A DNA stretch of 41,003 bases from Bacteroidota bacterium (GCA_017857395.1 JAFMDF010000051.1:1-41003), one strand, 5' to 3'. Counted from the stretch's first letter, positions 25,467 through 34,015 are shown. Numbers and translations: made by a program. The notes: a model not told the origin generated them from the letters alone.

Positions 25467-25791
25467 AACTGAGTATTGAAGTTATTAGAGGTTACTGGAA
25501 GTTATTACCTATTAACCGTTAATAGACATTAATTAATTCCGAAACCTTATTACTTGTTCTATTTTTTGATAAATAATTGGACTATTTTATCTTAAGATGG
25601 AAGTAAAAGTATAGCTAATTTTTAGCATGTCTTTAGTCCTTCAAACTTTATACGATTCAGTCCTTATACTAACTAGGGAAATCCAAAAGAATTCTAAAAA
25701 ATTTGGTTTGAGGTTTGCTAGGAGGTGCAAAAGTCTTAAATAATTCGCTAATAGTCAATGATAGGCAAAAGGTGAGCCAATAGTTTTAAAA
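25467..25791. other. Intergenic region upstream of glyS
   Basis: About 325 bases. Next to glyS (25481-25510) a 10-base periodic motif of the form GAAGTTATTA / GAGGTTACTG / GAAGTTATTA is visible, with partly complementary TAACCGTTAATAG just beyond. Otherwise A/T-rich sequence with nothing recognised. Confidence 0.5.
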
Positions 25792-26397
25792 TTAATTATC
25801 TATTTTATTAGGATTTACCTTCACACTTCCTTGCGGCGCAATGATTTTCCAATGCTTAAATTCTCTATCTGCTTCAAAACCATAGCCCGTAATTTGCTCA
25901 TTCTCGGTCGTGATTCTGACAAATTGTTTAGTAGAAATGGTATTCGTGCCTTTATCCCAAATCAATTCATCCGTTTCTAATTTTTCCGCATTATGATTAA
26001 ATAAAACGACACTATCTCGAACGGTGATAATATTTTTATTTTCATCTTCAATCGCATACTTCCCAATTAGCCAACTTTGTACTTTCTGTTCTTTATCTAA
26101 AAAGAAAACTTCTAATCCTGCTGGAAATTCTCGCTTAGGCGTTCGTTTATCTAAATGCCGATGTAACAGCGGTGCTTCAATCATCATTTCTACTCTACCA
26201 GAATCACTATATAACATTTTTACTTTTTCTCCTACTTCTATTGCTACCGCATCATCTTCTATGAATCTGCTGACTTCTGCTAAGTCGTTTTCGCAGGAGA
26301 TGAGGCAGCATAATAGGAGGATGAGGGTGATTCCTCCCCCTACCCCCCTCCAGAGGGGGAAAAAAGTAGGTAGTATATTATCTCTTTTGGTATCCAT
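25792..26397 (-). CDS. lptC: LPS export system periplasmic protein LptC
   Basis: A 201-residue LptC-family protein. LptC links the inner-membrane LptB2FG ABC transporter to the LptA bridge for lipopolysaccharide transport. It has a lipoprotein-type N-terminus ending ILLLCCLISC, unlike the transmembrane anchor of the E. coli protein but usual for Bacteroidota. The beta-jellyroll begins at EKVKMLYSDSGRVEMMIEAPLL, with the typical IITVRDSVVLFNHNAEKLETDELIWDKGTNTI and a GYGFEADREFKHWKI end. Oddity: the first 22 codons contain a G/C-rich palindromic element (see 26332-26364) read as FFPLWRGVGGGI, which separates the ATG from the hydrophobic core. It is downstream of mltG on the same strand. Confidence 0.85.
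   Translation of the reverse strand: MDTKRDNILPTFFPLWRGVGGGITLILLLCCLISCENDLAEVSRFIEDDAVAIEVGEKVKMLYSDSGRVEMMIEAPLLHRHLDKRTPKREFPAGLEVFFLDKEQKVQSWLIGKYAIEDENKNIITVRDSVVLFNHNAEKLETDELIWDKGTNTISTKQFVRITTENEQITGYGFEADREFKHWKIIAPQGSVKVNPNKIDN
26332..26364. repeat. G/C-rich REP-like palindrome inside lptC
   Basis: CCCCCTC-CA-GAGGGGG (26344-26359) with flanking C- and G-runs is embedded in the coding start of lptC. Its composition contrasts sharply with the A/T-rich surroundings, and it is read in frame as FPLWRGVGGG. Confidence 0.65.
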
Positions 26398-26500
26398 TTA
26401 AGTTTAATAGCTAATTATAAGTTCTTTAAGCAGCGCTTGAAAATTGGGATAAAGCCCCAAATCATAAATCTCCGTAATTCTAAATAATCGGGTCATCCTG

Positions 26501-27571
26501 TCAATCCCAAGCCCCACTCTTCCGCATATTCGCCCGATAAATGGCCGCATTTCGATTATGCTGTTTAAGGGACTTCGCAAAATTATGATAACCGCTTCCA
26601 TCTCCTTTAGCACAGAAAAACATATAATCGTGATTTTCCACATTCAAGACCGCATCAATACTGGCAATGGAAGCCATACTAATAGGCCCTGGTGGCAAAC
26701 CACCATATTTATAAGTATTATAAGGAGAATCATAAGCCAGATGTTTGTTTAATATTCGACGCAAGCCAAAATCACCAATTGCAAATTTTACCGTTGGGTC
26801 TGCTTCTAATCGCCAGCCTTTTGTTTTTAAACGATTATAATAAACACCAGCCATGCGCTTTTTCTCTCCATTTTGCAAAGTTTCTCTTTCTACTATAGAA
26901 GCTAAAATATACACTTCTTCAGGAGTTAGTTCTAATTTTTCTGCCTTTGCTGCCCGATTATTTTTTGCCCAAAAAGAAGCGTGCTCTTTTTTCATGCGCT
27001 CCATAAATTTAGCGGGACTGGTATTCCAGAAAAAATCATAAGTATTCGGAATGAATAGCGACATTAAGGTAGCAGGCGTAAATCCTAAATCTGCAATAAA
27101 TTGTTCATTAGTAAACATCGTCACTAAATCACTAGAATCTGGTTCTATAAACTCCGCAACTTTTGCTGCTACATTTTTAACCGTCCAAGCACTATTAAAC
27201 ACAAGTTTGACCGTCTCTTGCTTACCACCTCTTAAATGCTGGACTAATTCATAATTACTCCAACCCGGTTGAATCTTAAATTTGCCAGAACGCATTGAGC
27301 TCCGAGGATATTTCATATAATCAGCAACCCAACGAAAAGCTTTTTCATGGGTAATTAAGTTTTTTTCTTTTAAGATAGTTACGACTTCTTCAAAAGAAGT
27401 ATTCGTTGGGATTTCAATGATTGTTTCTCCTATTTTTGAGGAAACCCCTGTACCAAAAATTTCTTGATATTTTTGATACCCTAAAAGAGTTGCTACCAAT
27501 ACGCCTACAAACGTAAGAGTTAAAATTATTTTGGCTAACTGCCCTTTTTTCTGAGATTCGTCTTGACTCAT
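26501..27571 (-). CDS. mltG: Endolytic peptidoglycan transglycosylase MltG
   Basis: MltG (YceG) cuts nascent glycan strands in the membrane and so sets their length. At 356 residues the layout is standard: cytoplasmic tail, one transmembrane helix at about residues 13-31 (IILTLTFVGVLVATLLGYQ), a LysM-like region, and the catalytic YceG domain. Glu228 in ASIVERETL corresponds to the catalytic glutamate; EADPTVKFAIG, SPYNTYKYGGLPPGPISMAS and the C-terminal GDGSGYHNFAKSLKQHN are family hallmarks. The start is at MSQDESQ. About 100 bases separate it from lptC; that gap is filled by a degenerate direct repeat and could be transcribed through. Confidence 0.93.
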   Translation of the reverse strand: MSQDESQKKGQLAKIILTLTFVGVLVATLLGYQKYQEIFGTGVSSKIGETIIEIPTNTSFEEVVTILKEKNLITHEKAFRWVADYMKYPRSSMRSGKFKIQPGWSNYELVQHLRGGKQETVKLVFNSAWTVKNVAAKVAEFIEPDSSDLVTMFTNEQFIADLGFTPATLMSLFIPNTYDFFWNTSPAKFMERMKKEHASFWAKNNRAAKAEKLELTPEEVYILASIVERETLQNGEKKRMAGVYYNRLKTKGWRLEADPTVKFAIGDFGLRRILNKHLAYDSPYNTYKYGGLPPGPISMASIASIDAVLNVENHDYMFFCAKGDGSGYHNFAKSLKQHNRNAAIYRANMRKSGAWD

Positions 27572-27587
27572 TATCTATTCGAATTGC

Positions 27588-27601
27588 TCCGATATATCGG
27601 A
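27588..27601. promoter_or_regulatory. 14-bp palindrome upstream of mltG
   Basis: TCCGATATATCGGA is a perfect palindrome 17 bases upstream of the mltG start. It may be an operator or a structural repeat; a related TTCCGATAATTACCGGAA lies upstream of trmB (16400-16417). Confidence 0.4.
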
Positions 27602-27615
27602 ATAAACTAAGTTTT

Positions 27616-27629
27616 GGGTTGCGAGTTAG
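27616..27629. repeat. Short heptamer repeat
   Basis: Two adjacent units GGGTTGC and GAGTTAG, identical in type to locus C. It appears to be a minimal or decayed copy. Confidence 0.4.
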
Positions 27630-27800
27630 AAGCACGCAAACTATTAAAATACCACAAAATGAATTTGTAATCTTACAAAATCACCCAAAATTAAGGAAAT
27701 ATCGGGGTTAACGCTACCAAATTAAGTGAACAACTGCGACATTTTTATTAAATTAATATTTTTTGTACTACATTTAACAGGATATTTACCTATTTCGACC

Positions 27801-27812
27801 TTTGTTAACAAA
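27801..27812. promoter_or_regulatory. 12-bp palindrome upstream of lamin-tail gene
   Basis: TTTGTTAACAAA, a perfect palindrome 11 bases before the start codon; an operator or leader element is possible. Confidence 0.35.
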
Positions 27813-27823
27813 CAATTTAGCCA

Positions 27824-29500
27824 ATGAACAAGCCTCTCTACTACTTAGGAATCTTTTTTTTATTAGTATTCCGACTTACCGCTTTAACTAGTCAAATAGT
27901 CATTAATGAAATTTATGCCGATGTCGCGGTTAGTTTAATTGGCGATGCCAATGGGGATGGCATTAGAAGTGCTAGAGAAGATGAATTTATTGAATTATTT
28001 AATAATGATTCTCTTCCTAGAGATTTTAGCGGTTTCCAATTAATTATTGACCAAACGATTAAACATGAATTTGCCGATGGATTAATCGTACCGCCAAAAA
28101 CTTTTTTAGTCGTATTTGGTGGTGGTATGCCAAATGGATTATTTGGTCAAAGCCCCGTTTTATTAGCTTCAAATGGTAGTTTAGCTTTGAGCAATGCTGG
28201 ATCATCGGTAACCTTACAAACAAATGAAGGCGTTGTCCTTGATAGTGTGACTTATACCGAAACGAATATTGATGCCTCTTTGGTTAGAACACCAGAATTT
28301 ACGGGCGATTTCCTTCCTCATACTGAAAGACCTGATGCTTTTGGGCTACCTTATTCGCCAGGTACGTTGACCAATTCTTTTCCTTTTAATAATGGCGATA
28401 CTACCTTAATTCACTTTACGGTCAATAGAGGAATAGCAATTGAAAGTGATGGACGGATTGATTTGTCCTTAAATTTAATCAACCCAAAACCAAGTCAGGT
28501 CGTTGCTACAATAGAACTAACGGGCGGCACAGGAGACGCAGCAGATTTAGCTAATTTTACTTCCGAAACGGTCATTTTTCCAGTCAACTCGAATAGTCAA
28601 CGATTATTGAGTATTCCGATTTCTGATGATGTTGAAATTGAAGGACAAGAAACTTTTATTTTCACCATCACCAATGTGAATGCGCCTGACAGCAATCAAA
28701 TCAGCATCAATCAATCTTTTGAATTAACGATTTTTGATAATGATAATGATTTTGGATTAATCTTGGTAGAATTTTTAGCGGATCCGCCCAATGGTTTGAT
28801 TGGTGATGCCAATGGAGATGGCGAACGAAATGCTAGTCAAGATGAATTTCTAGAGTTTTTCAATCCTACCGATGCAGCCATTGATTTATCAGGAATGACC
28901 ATTTATGATGCAGATTTATTACGGCACCAAATTCCATATAGTACAATCATTCAACCGAATCAATTATTTTTGGTATTTGGCGGCGGTGAAATTAAGCGCA
29001 CTTTCGATAACACTGTAGTACAAAAAGCAAGTAGTGGTCGGCTCAGTTTAACAAATATAGGAGACCGTATTATGCTCAGAGATAGCCTGCAAAATATTAT
29101 GCTGTTACACGATTATGAAGCAGAAGCGAGTGCCAACCAATCTATAGTTTTTTGTCCCATTGAAAAAGAAGCTGAATTTATTAATCATAGCGCTATTGGA
29201 GTAGGATTATCGCTTTCGCCAGGCATCTTGCATGATTGTAATCCTTTTACTGTTGGCATAACTGAGGCTAAAGACTCCGATATAAAAATCTATCCTAATC
29301 CCGTAAAAAACAAACTAAAAATTGAATTGCCCAAAACGTTAGCATTAACAGGGACTATTAAACTTATCAATATGCAGGGGCAAACTATCTTTAATGTGAC
29401 TTCTACTTTTTTTAACGTTTCTAAATTAACAAAAGGAATTTATTTTTTAAAAATACCCACTAATCAAGGGATAATCGTTAAAAAAATAATCGTGCATTAA
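27824..29500 (+). CDS. Lamin-tail-domain protein with T9SS C-terminal sorting domain
   Basis: A 558-residue secreted protein. The N-terminal signal peptide (YYLGIFFLLVFRLTALTSQ) is followed by a first lamin-tail domain (about 25-175), a Calx-beta-like domain (about 195-300; DVEIEGQETFIFTIT), a second lamin-tail domain (about 310-430), and a type-A T9SS sorting domain (about 480-558; IKIYPNPVKNKLKIELP ... KGIYFLKI). Both lamin-tail domains carry an acidic loop, GDANGDGIRSAREDEF and GDANGDGERNASQDEF, that reads like a calcium-binding DxNxDG site. The protein should be exported by Sec, moved across the outer membrane by T9SS, and anchored or released at the surface. Precise role unknown; adhesion or matrix building is plausible. 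Confidence 0.88.
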   Translation: MNKPLYYLGIFFLLVFRLTALTSQIVINEIYADVAVSLIGDANGDGIRSAREDEFIELFNNDSLPRDFSGFQLIIDQTIKHEFADGLIVPPKTFLVVFGGGMPNGLFGQSPVLLASNGSLALSNAGSSVTLQTNEGVVLDSVTYTETNIDASLVRTPEFTGDFLPHTERPDAFGLPYSPGTLTNSFPFNNGDTTLIHFTVNRGIAIESDGRIDLSLNLINPKPSQVVATIELTGGTGDAADLANFTSETVIFPVNSNSQRLLSIPISDDVEIEGQETFIFTITNVNAPDSNQISINQSFELTIFDNDNDFGLILVEFLADPPNGLIGDANGDGERNASQDEFLEFFNPTDAAIDLSGMTIYDADLLRHQIPYSTIIQPNQLFLVFGGGEIKRTFDNTVVQKASSGRLSLTNIGDRIMLRDSLQNIMLLHDYEAEASANQSIVFCPIEKEAEFINHSAIGVGLSLSPGILHDCNPFTVGITEAKDSDIKIYPNPVKNKLKIELPKTLALTGTIKLINMQGQTIFNVTSTFFNVSKLTKGIYFLKIPTNQGIIVKKIIVH

Positions 29501-29595
29501 ATTGTATAATTCATCCATAAAAATAACGTTATTATTAAAAGGTTTAATCTGAGTAGCTCCTTGAAAATAAACCACTCACAACAATAATTTAAATC

Positions 29596-30210
29596 ATGAA
29601 AAATATCATTTGGTTTTTTATTATAGGAATGACATTGACCGCCTGTTCTTCTAAAACAAAAACGATTGAAGTACAAAACGAAGCAGGCGTAATAATAGAG
29701 CGCTATGTGCAAAATATAGAAACTATTCAAAAAGAAGGAAAAAGTGAAGTATTCGATGATAATGGGCAATTATTAGAAACTGCTTTTTATAAAAATGGAC
29801 AATTACATGGGGAACGCATCTTATATCATGAAAACGGTACAATTCAAGCTACTGAGCCTTATGAAAATGGTGTTTTTACAGGTGATTTTCAAGCCTTTTA
29901 TGAAAATAAACAACTAGAATTAGCAGGTAAATATATTAATGGAAAGATGGATGGCGAATGGAAACGTTATTATGATAGTGGAGAACTCATGGAGATTGTT
30001 ACTTTTGTAGAAAATGAAGAGAATGGTCCTTTTGTAGAATATTATAAAAATGGCAAAACCAAAGCAACGGGCAGTTATTTAGAAGGAGATAACGAGCATG
30101 GAGAATTAAAACTATTTGACGAAAATGGTGAACTTATCAAAAAAATGAATTGTAATAAAGGACTTTGCCAAACGAGTTGGACAAAAGAAGAAAATGAGTT
30201 GAAGATATAG
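29596..30210 (+). CDS. MORN-repeat-like lipoprotein (YwqK-like)
   Basis: A 204-residue lipoprotein: the signal peptide ends FIIGMTLTAC, with Cys16 as the lipid attachment site. The body is a row of about six repeats of roughly 20-23 residues with the core FYKNGQLHGERILYHENGTIQ, as in MORN/YwqK-type proteins. Some such proteins are labelled antitoxin in automatic annotation, but no toxin gene is next to this one, so that label should be avoided. Function is unknown; a structural or protein-binding beta-sheet repeat at the cell envelope is likely. It lies between the T9SS cargo and the porQ gene, all on the plus strand. Confidence 0.8.
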   Translation: MKNIIWFFIIGMTLTACSSKTKTIEVQNEAGVIIERYVQNIETIQKEGKSEVFDDNGQLLETAFYKNGQLHGERILYHENGTIQATEPYENGVFTGDFQAFYENKQLELAGKYINGKMDGEWKRYYDSGELMEIVTFVENEENGPFVEYYKNGKTKATGSYLEGDNEHGELKLFDENGELIKKMNCNKGLCQTSWTKEENELKI

Positions 30211-30287
30211 ATGATTGATTGGTAACCGTACAAATAAAATCGATACCTACTTAATAAATAAACATTATTGATTATTACATCAATATT

Positions 30288-30452
30288 GTTACGAGTTGCG
30301 AGTTGAATAGGAATTAGGGATTAATATTCCAAGAAATGATGCTTAAAACCGCTATTTAAATGTAAATTGGATTTATTTAAAAACTAATAGAATTTGAGTA
30401 TGAAATAGTCAAAATTCAAGTAAAATTATATATAACTCGCAACCGCAACTCG
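30288..30452. repeat. Paired short heptamer repeats flanking 125 bases
   Basis: GTTACGA then GTTGCGA (30288-30301) on the left and their complement-type units around AACTCGCAACCGCAACTCG (30434-30452) on the right form an inverted pair with a large A/T-rich interior, 12 bases before the porQ ATG. The units match locus C. Confidence 0.55.
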
Positions 30453-30463
30453 AATCAAGTCTA

Positions 30464-31543
30464 ATGAATAAATTTTTACTTTTTCTATTTCTATTGATTA
30501 ATATCACGAATACTTCAATCGCCCAAATCGGAGGTAGTAAAGTATATGAGTTTCTAAACCTTCCAGCCTCTGCTAGAATTACAGCTTTGGGTGGAAAACA
30601 CATTACCGTTAGAGATGATGATTTGGCCTTTGCGTTAAGTAATCCTGCTGCATTAAATGATACCATGCACAATCAATTGACTTTTAATCACAGTTTTCAT
30701 TTAGCGGATATAGGGCAGGGTTTTGCGGGATATGGTCGGCATAGCCAAAAACTAAACACGACTTTTTTGTTTGGCATACAATACATCAATTATGGTGATT
30801 TCCAATTAGCGGATGAACTAGGAAATATCAATGGCCAATTTGATGCTTCCGAATATGCAATCACTATTGGTGTGGGTCGCGCTGTTTACGAACGCTTAGA
30901 TGTGGGCGCAAATATAAAAGTGATTACTTCCCAATTTGAAAGTTATAATTCTTTTGGTCTAACCACCGATTTATCAGCCATTTATCATATTGATGAAAAA
31001 GGATTTGTAGCATCTATGGTGCTTAGAAATATTGGTGGGCAGCTCGCTACTTATAGAGATGGAAATAAGGAAGACGTACCATTTGAATTATTGTTTGGCG
31101 TTTCTAAACGTTTAAAATATTTACCCTTCCGATTCTCTATTACCGCACAGCATTTAGAACGATGGAATTTATTATATGACAATCCTAATTCACAAGAAAA
31201 TATATCTTTCTTAGGGGAACAGGAGGTCACTAGTAATGAATGGGTGGATAACCTATTTCGTCATTTAATCTTTAGCGGAGAATTTTTGTTTGGTAAAAAA
31301 GAAAACTTTCGAGTTCGTTTTGCTTATAATCATTTTAGGAAACAAGATTTGTCGCTTCGTAGCTTTAGAAGCTTGGCAGGTTTTTCAGGAGGAATAGGGA
31401 TGAAGATTAAAAGATTTCGTTTTTCTTTTGGTTTTGGTGCCTATCACTTAGGGGAAAGTGCTAGTCATTTTAGTATCGCCACCAATCTAAGTGAATTTAA
31501 AAAGAAAAAAAGGAAAGCCGACGCAAGTTTAGGAATAGATTGA
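30464..31543 (+). CDS. porQ: Type IX secretion system protein PorQ
   Basis: A 359-residue outer-membrane beta-barrel of the PorQ branch of the PorV/PorQ family (FadL-like fold). The signal peptide is LLFLFLLINITNTSIAQ. The signature start of the mature protein is IGGSKVYEFLNLPASARITALGGKHITVRDDD followed by LALSNPA-type (AFALSNPAALN), diagnostic of PorV/PorQ proteins; the length fits PorQ better than the longer PorV. In Porphyromonas gingivalis PorQ is part of the surface attachment complex that processes T9SS cargo. The neighbouring T9SS cargo gene is suggestive but not required by this function. Confidence 0.88.
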   Translation: MNKFLLFLFLLINITNTSIAQIGGSKVYEFLNLPASARITALGGKHITVRDDDLAFALSNPAALNDTMHNQLTFNHSFHLADIGQGFAGYGRHSQKLNTTFLFGIQYINYGDFQLADELGNINGQFDASEYAITIGVGRAVYERLDVGANIKVITSQFESYNSFGLTTDLSAIYHIDEKGFVASMVLRNIGGQLATYRDGNKEDVPFELLFGVSKRLKYLPFRFSITAQHLERWNLLYDNPNSQENISFLGEQEVTSNEWVDNLFRHLIFSGEFLFGKKENFRVRFAYNHFRKQDLSLRSFRSLAGFSGGIGMKIKRFRFSFGFGAYHLGESASHFSIATNLSEFKKKKRKADASLGID

Positions 31544-31668
31544 ATTTACGAGTGTATGGGCTTAAACTTATTATACTCATTCCTTGAAAGCTTAAACTAA
31601 TCTGTTACAAGAACTGTTTTTACAATAATCGGAATAATTCATAGGCGGAATCTTCCTTTTACTTCCTG

Positions 31669-31676
31669 TATTTTTG
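31669..31676 (+). promoter_or_regulatory. -7 promoter element of gbsR-arsR
   Basis: TATTTTTG matches TAnnTTTG, 111 bases before the GbsR ATG. No -33 box seen. An inverted pair GAATTTA/TAAATTC (about 31717-31751) lies between it and the gene and could be an operator. Confidence 0.35.
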
Positions 31677-31786
31677 TTTCTTTGTAAGAATTAAGATATA
31701 TTAAGCCAAATCGGGTGAATTTAATCAGGTATAACCAAAACTAAATTCAAACAGTGATTATCGTAGAAAAGGTCTAATTACAAAAA

Positions 31787-32287
31787 ATGACAGCACAGGA
31801 AAAAAAAGATAAATTTGTTCAATCGTGGGGTTCTATTGGGTCTAATTGGGGCATCAATCGAACTATGGCGCAGATTCATGCCTTATTATTGGTTTCTCCA
31901 AAGCCGCTAAGTGCTATGGAAATTAAGCAGGATTTACAAATTTCTGTAGGGAATGCCAACATGAATATTAGAGCATTGATTGATTGGGGTTTGGTTCATA
32001 AAGAATTAATTCCAGGGCAACGAAAAGAATTTTTTATTGCAGAAAAAGATATGTGGGAGGTAGTTAAGCGAATTATTATCCAACGGAAAAAGAAAGAATT
32101 AGAACCTATTTTAAGGTTATTGAATGATGTTGGTGATATAGACCCCGCTGATAAAGATGCAGAAGAATTTGCTAAAGTCATCAAAGATTTACAATTATAT
32201 TCTACTAAAGTAGATTCCACTTTAGATAGATTAATTAATGCAGATTCTAATTGGTTTGTAGGTACTTTTATGAAAATGATAAGGTAA
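31787..32287 (+). CDS. GbsR/MarR-family transcriptional regulator
   Basis: A 166-residue winged-helix regulator of the GbsR subfamily. The N-terminus KFVQSWGSIGSNWGINRTMAQIHALLLV is the family hallmark, followed by a helix-turn-helix LSAMEIKQDLQISVGNANMNIRALIDWGLVHKE and wing RKEFFIAEKDMWEVVKRI; the C-terminal helices are for dimerisation. GbsR proteins in other bacteria repress osmoprotectant (choline) genes, but the family in Bacteroidota is broad. The target here is unknown. The gene is followed by an ArsR-type regulator 51 bases downstream, probably in the same transcript. Confidence 0.9.
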   Translation: MTAQEKKDKFVQSWGSIGSNWGINRTMAQIHALLLVSPKPLSAMEIKQDLQISVGNANMNIRALIDWGLVHKELIPGQRKEFFIAEKDMWEVVKRIIIQRKKKELEPILRLLNDVGDIDPADKDAEEFAKVIKDLQLYSTKVDSTLDRLINADSNWFVGTFMKMIR

Positions 32288-32338
32288 TTTAACATCAGCG
32301 GTTTAATCACTTGATGGTTGTGCGCTAAAAAAGCAGAT

Positions 32339-32662
32339 ATGGATAAGATTCAAGCAAAAGAAGCGATTAATAGTGAATTGGCTGAAAAGCTAACAAGAAT
32401 TGCCTTTATTTTAAAGACGATTGGTCATCCAACTCGATTAGGAATCGTTCATTTATTAGAACAACATCCTTATTTAACGGTTACCGAGATTTGTGATATG
32501 TTGAATAGTGAACAATCTTTGACTTCTCATCATTTACAAAATATGCGTTTTAAAGGACTATTAACTGTAAAAAGAGAAGGTCGAAAAATGTTATATTCTT
32601 TGAAAGAACGTGATATTTCTCTGATTATCGAATGCTTAGAAAACTGCCAATGTAATATGTAG
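32339..32662 (+). CDS. ArsR-family winged-helix regulator
   Basis: A 107-residue ArsR/SmtB-type regulator. The HTH is seen in TVTEICDMLNSEQSLTSHHLQNMRFKGLLTVKREGRKMLYSL, with the LTSHHLQ recognition helix typical of the family. The frame opens at a TTG at 32318, but the ATG at 32339 is preferred. A C-terminal cysteine cluster (ECLENCQCNM) has C-x4-C-x-C spacing and could sense metal or thiols; it does not match the classical alpha-3 CxC arsenic site. It is the second of two regulators in tandem, an arrangement worth noting since no structural gene for either is adjacent. Confidence 0.87.
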   Translation: MDKIQAKEAINSELAEKLTRIAFILKTIGHPTRLGIVHLLEQHPYLTVTEICDMLNSEQSLTSHHLQNMRFKGLLTVKREGRKMLYSLKERDISLIIECLENCQCNM

Positions 32663-32908
32663 GCAAGTCGGATATTTCGAAATTAAAACCTTAATTGATA
32701 GATATCATTAGTCATCTAAGGTTTTATCCGTATTTTTTCTCCCTATCCGCTCAAATATTTGGAACTTAATCAACTAGCTTTTAAATTTATGCTTTAAGAA
32801 CTCATTCCGCTTAATAACTGACGAAAATTATAAAAACCTTTAATTATTGAAGAATAGCTCCTGTCTATTCTCTAATAATGCATAACCTCAAAACAAACAT
32901 TTTCAGTT

Positions 32909-33922
32909 ATGAAGCAACTACTCCCTTTAACCATTGGGCTTTTCCTATTCATCTTTTCTTTAGCTGCCCAAAATAGTATTCCTGCCGAAAGTATTTTTAG
33001 TAGATTACAAGACCAAGAAATTATCAATGTTACGATTGAAACCAATCTTGATCCATTGATTAATTTTCGAAGAAGAGAAACTTATCAGCCCGCAAAATTT
33101 ACTTATAAAAATAGAAACGGCAAATTAATTACCCGCAAGATGAAAGTCAAGCCAAGGGGAAAATACCGTAGAAGAGTCTGCGATTTCCCAACCATCAAAC
33201 TCAATTTTTCTAAAAAAGAATTAGAGGCAGATGGCATGGCTAAGTATGATGACTATAAAGTGGTCACGCATTGTCTGAATGATAAAAAAGAGAGTAAAGA
33301 AAATGTCTTGCGAGAATATTTGGTCTATAAAATGTATAATCTTTTGTCCCCTAAAAGTTATCAAGTTCAATATTTAAATATTACCTATGTTGATAGTAAA
33401 GGCAAAATGAATAGCATAAAACGAACGGGGTTTTTAATCGAAGATACAGGAGAATTAGAAGATAGAATAGGCGTAGAAGTTCATCCAGAGCCCAAATTAC
33501 CCATTGATAGTTTTAATATTGAGCAGTACAATTATGTCGCTTTATTCCAGTATATGATAGGAAATGTAGATTGGCGCGCTACGCCTTTCGCTAAAAATGC
33601 TAAGGCAATGAAAGTACATGGCTCAAATAAGTATGAATTAATTCCTTATGATTTTGATTTTAGTGGCGTAGTAGGCGTTTCTTATATGCGCATAGCAGAA
33701 CATTTAAATCAAAAAAATAGCAGACAACGTATTTTTTTAGGACATATCATTCGTCAAAAAGAATTAAAAAATAATTTTGAACGCTATGAGGCTAAAAGAG
33801 AAGCGTTATTAGAATACATCAGTAATTTTGACTTATTGCCAAAACCTAGTCGGAAAAATATACGAAAATATATTGAGTCTTTTTATGAAGATATAGCGGA
33901 TGGGATGGTGAGTATGATGTAA
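32909..33922 (+). CDS. Secreted CotH-kinase-like protein
   Basis: A 337-residue exported protein with signal peptide LLPLTIGLFLFIFSLAAQ. It has no clear annotated family by eye, but its order of motifs resembles CotH-type atypical protein kinases: a basic PRGKYRRRVCDFPTIKLNF strand, a NVLREYLVYKMYNLLSPKSYQVQYLNITYVD helix-strand unit, GFLIED, then NVDWR...AKN (N219-D221, K229-N230) and YELIPYDFDFSG with D248 and D250, which would match the catalytic and metal-binding acidic residues. If right, it would phosphorylate proteins outside the cytoplasm. Confidence in the fold is moderate, in activity low. It ends 30 bases before a 27-bp hairpin shared with pcrA. Confidence 0.6.
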   Translation: MKQLLPLTIGLFLFIFSLAAQNSIPAESIFSRLQDQEIINVTIETNLDPLINFRRRETYQPAKFTYKNRNGKLITRKMKVKPRGKYRRRVCDFPTIKLNFSKKELEADGMAKYDDYKVVTHCLNDKKESKENVLREYLVYKMYNLLSPKSYQVQYLNITYVDSKGKMNSIKRTGFLIEDTGELEDRIGVEVHPEPKLPIDSFNIEQYNYVALFQYMIGNVDWRATPFAKNAKAMKVHGSNKYELIPYDFDFSGVVGVSYMRIAEHLNQKNSRQRIFLGHIIRQKELKNNFERYEAKREALLEYISNFDLLPKPSRKNIRKYIESFYEDIADGMVSMM

Positions 33923-33952
33923 GAGGCGGTACATGGTAAAAAATTGATAATC

Positions 33953-34015
33953 ATCCGTTGTCTTCATTCATCCGTTGGTTTATTTTCTACCAACGGATGA
34001 ATGAAGACAACGGAT
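33953..34015. terminator. 27-bp perfect hairpin between convergent genes
   Basis: Arms 33953-33979 and 33989-34015 are perfect reverse complements over 27 bases with a 9-base loop (TTATTTTCT). Each arm holds two copies of ATCCGTTG 17 bases apart. It lies between the CotH-like gene and pcrA. There is no T-run on either side, so it may be a stabilising or barrier hairpin rather than a classical terminator. Confidence 0.7.

Noticed and set aside
26404-26643. 79-residue minus-strand frame after mltG
   Set aside because: It overlaps the mltG 3' end in another frame and runs on into degenerate intergenic repeat sequence; nothing in it resembles a protein family.
29596-30210. Toxin-antitoxin system
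   Set aside because: MORN/YwqK-like proteins are sometimes labelled antitoxins, but this is a lipoprotein and no toxin gene adjoins it.
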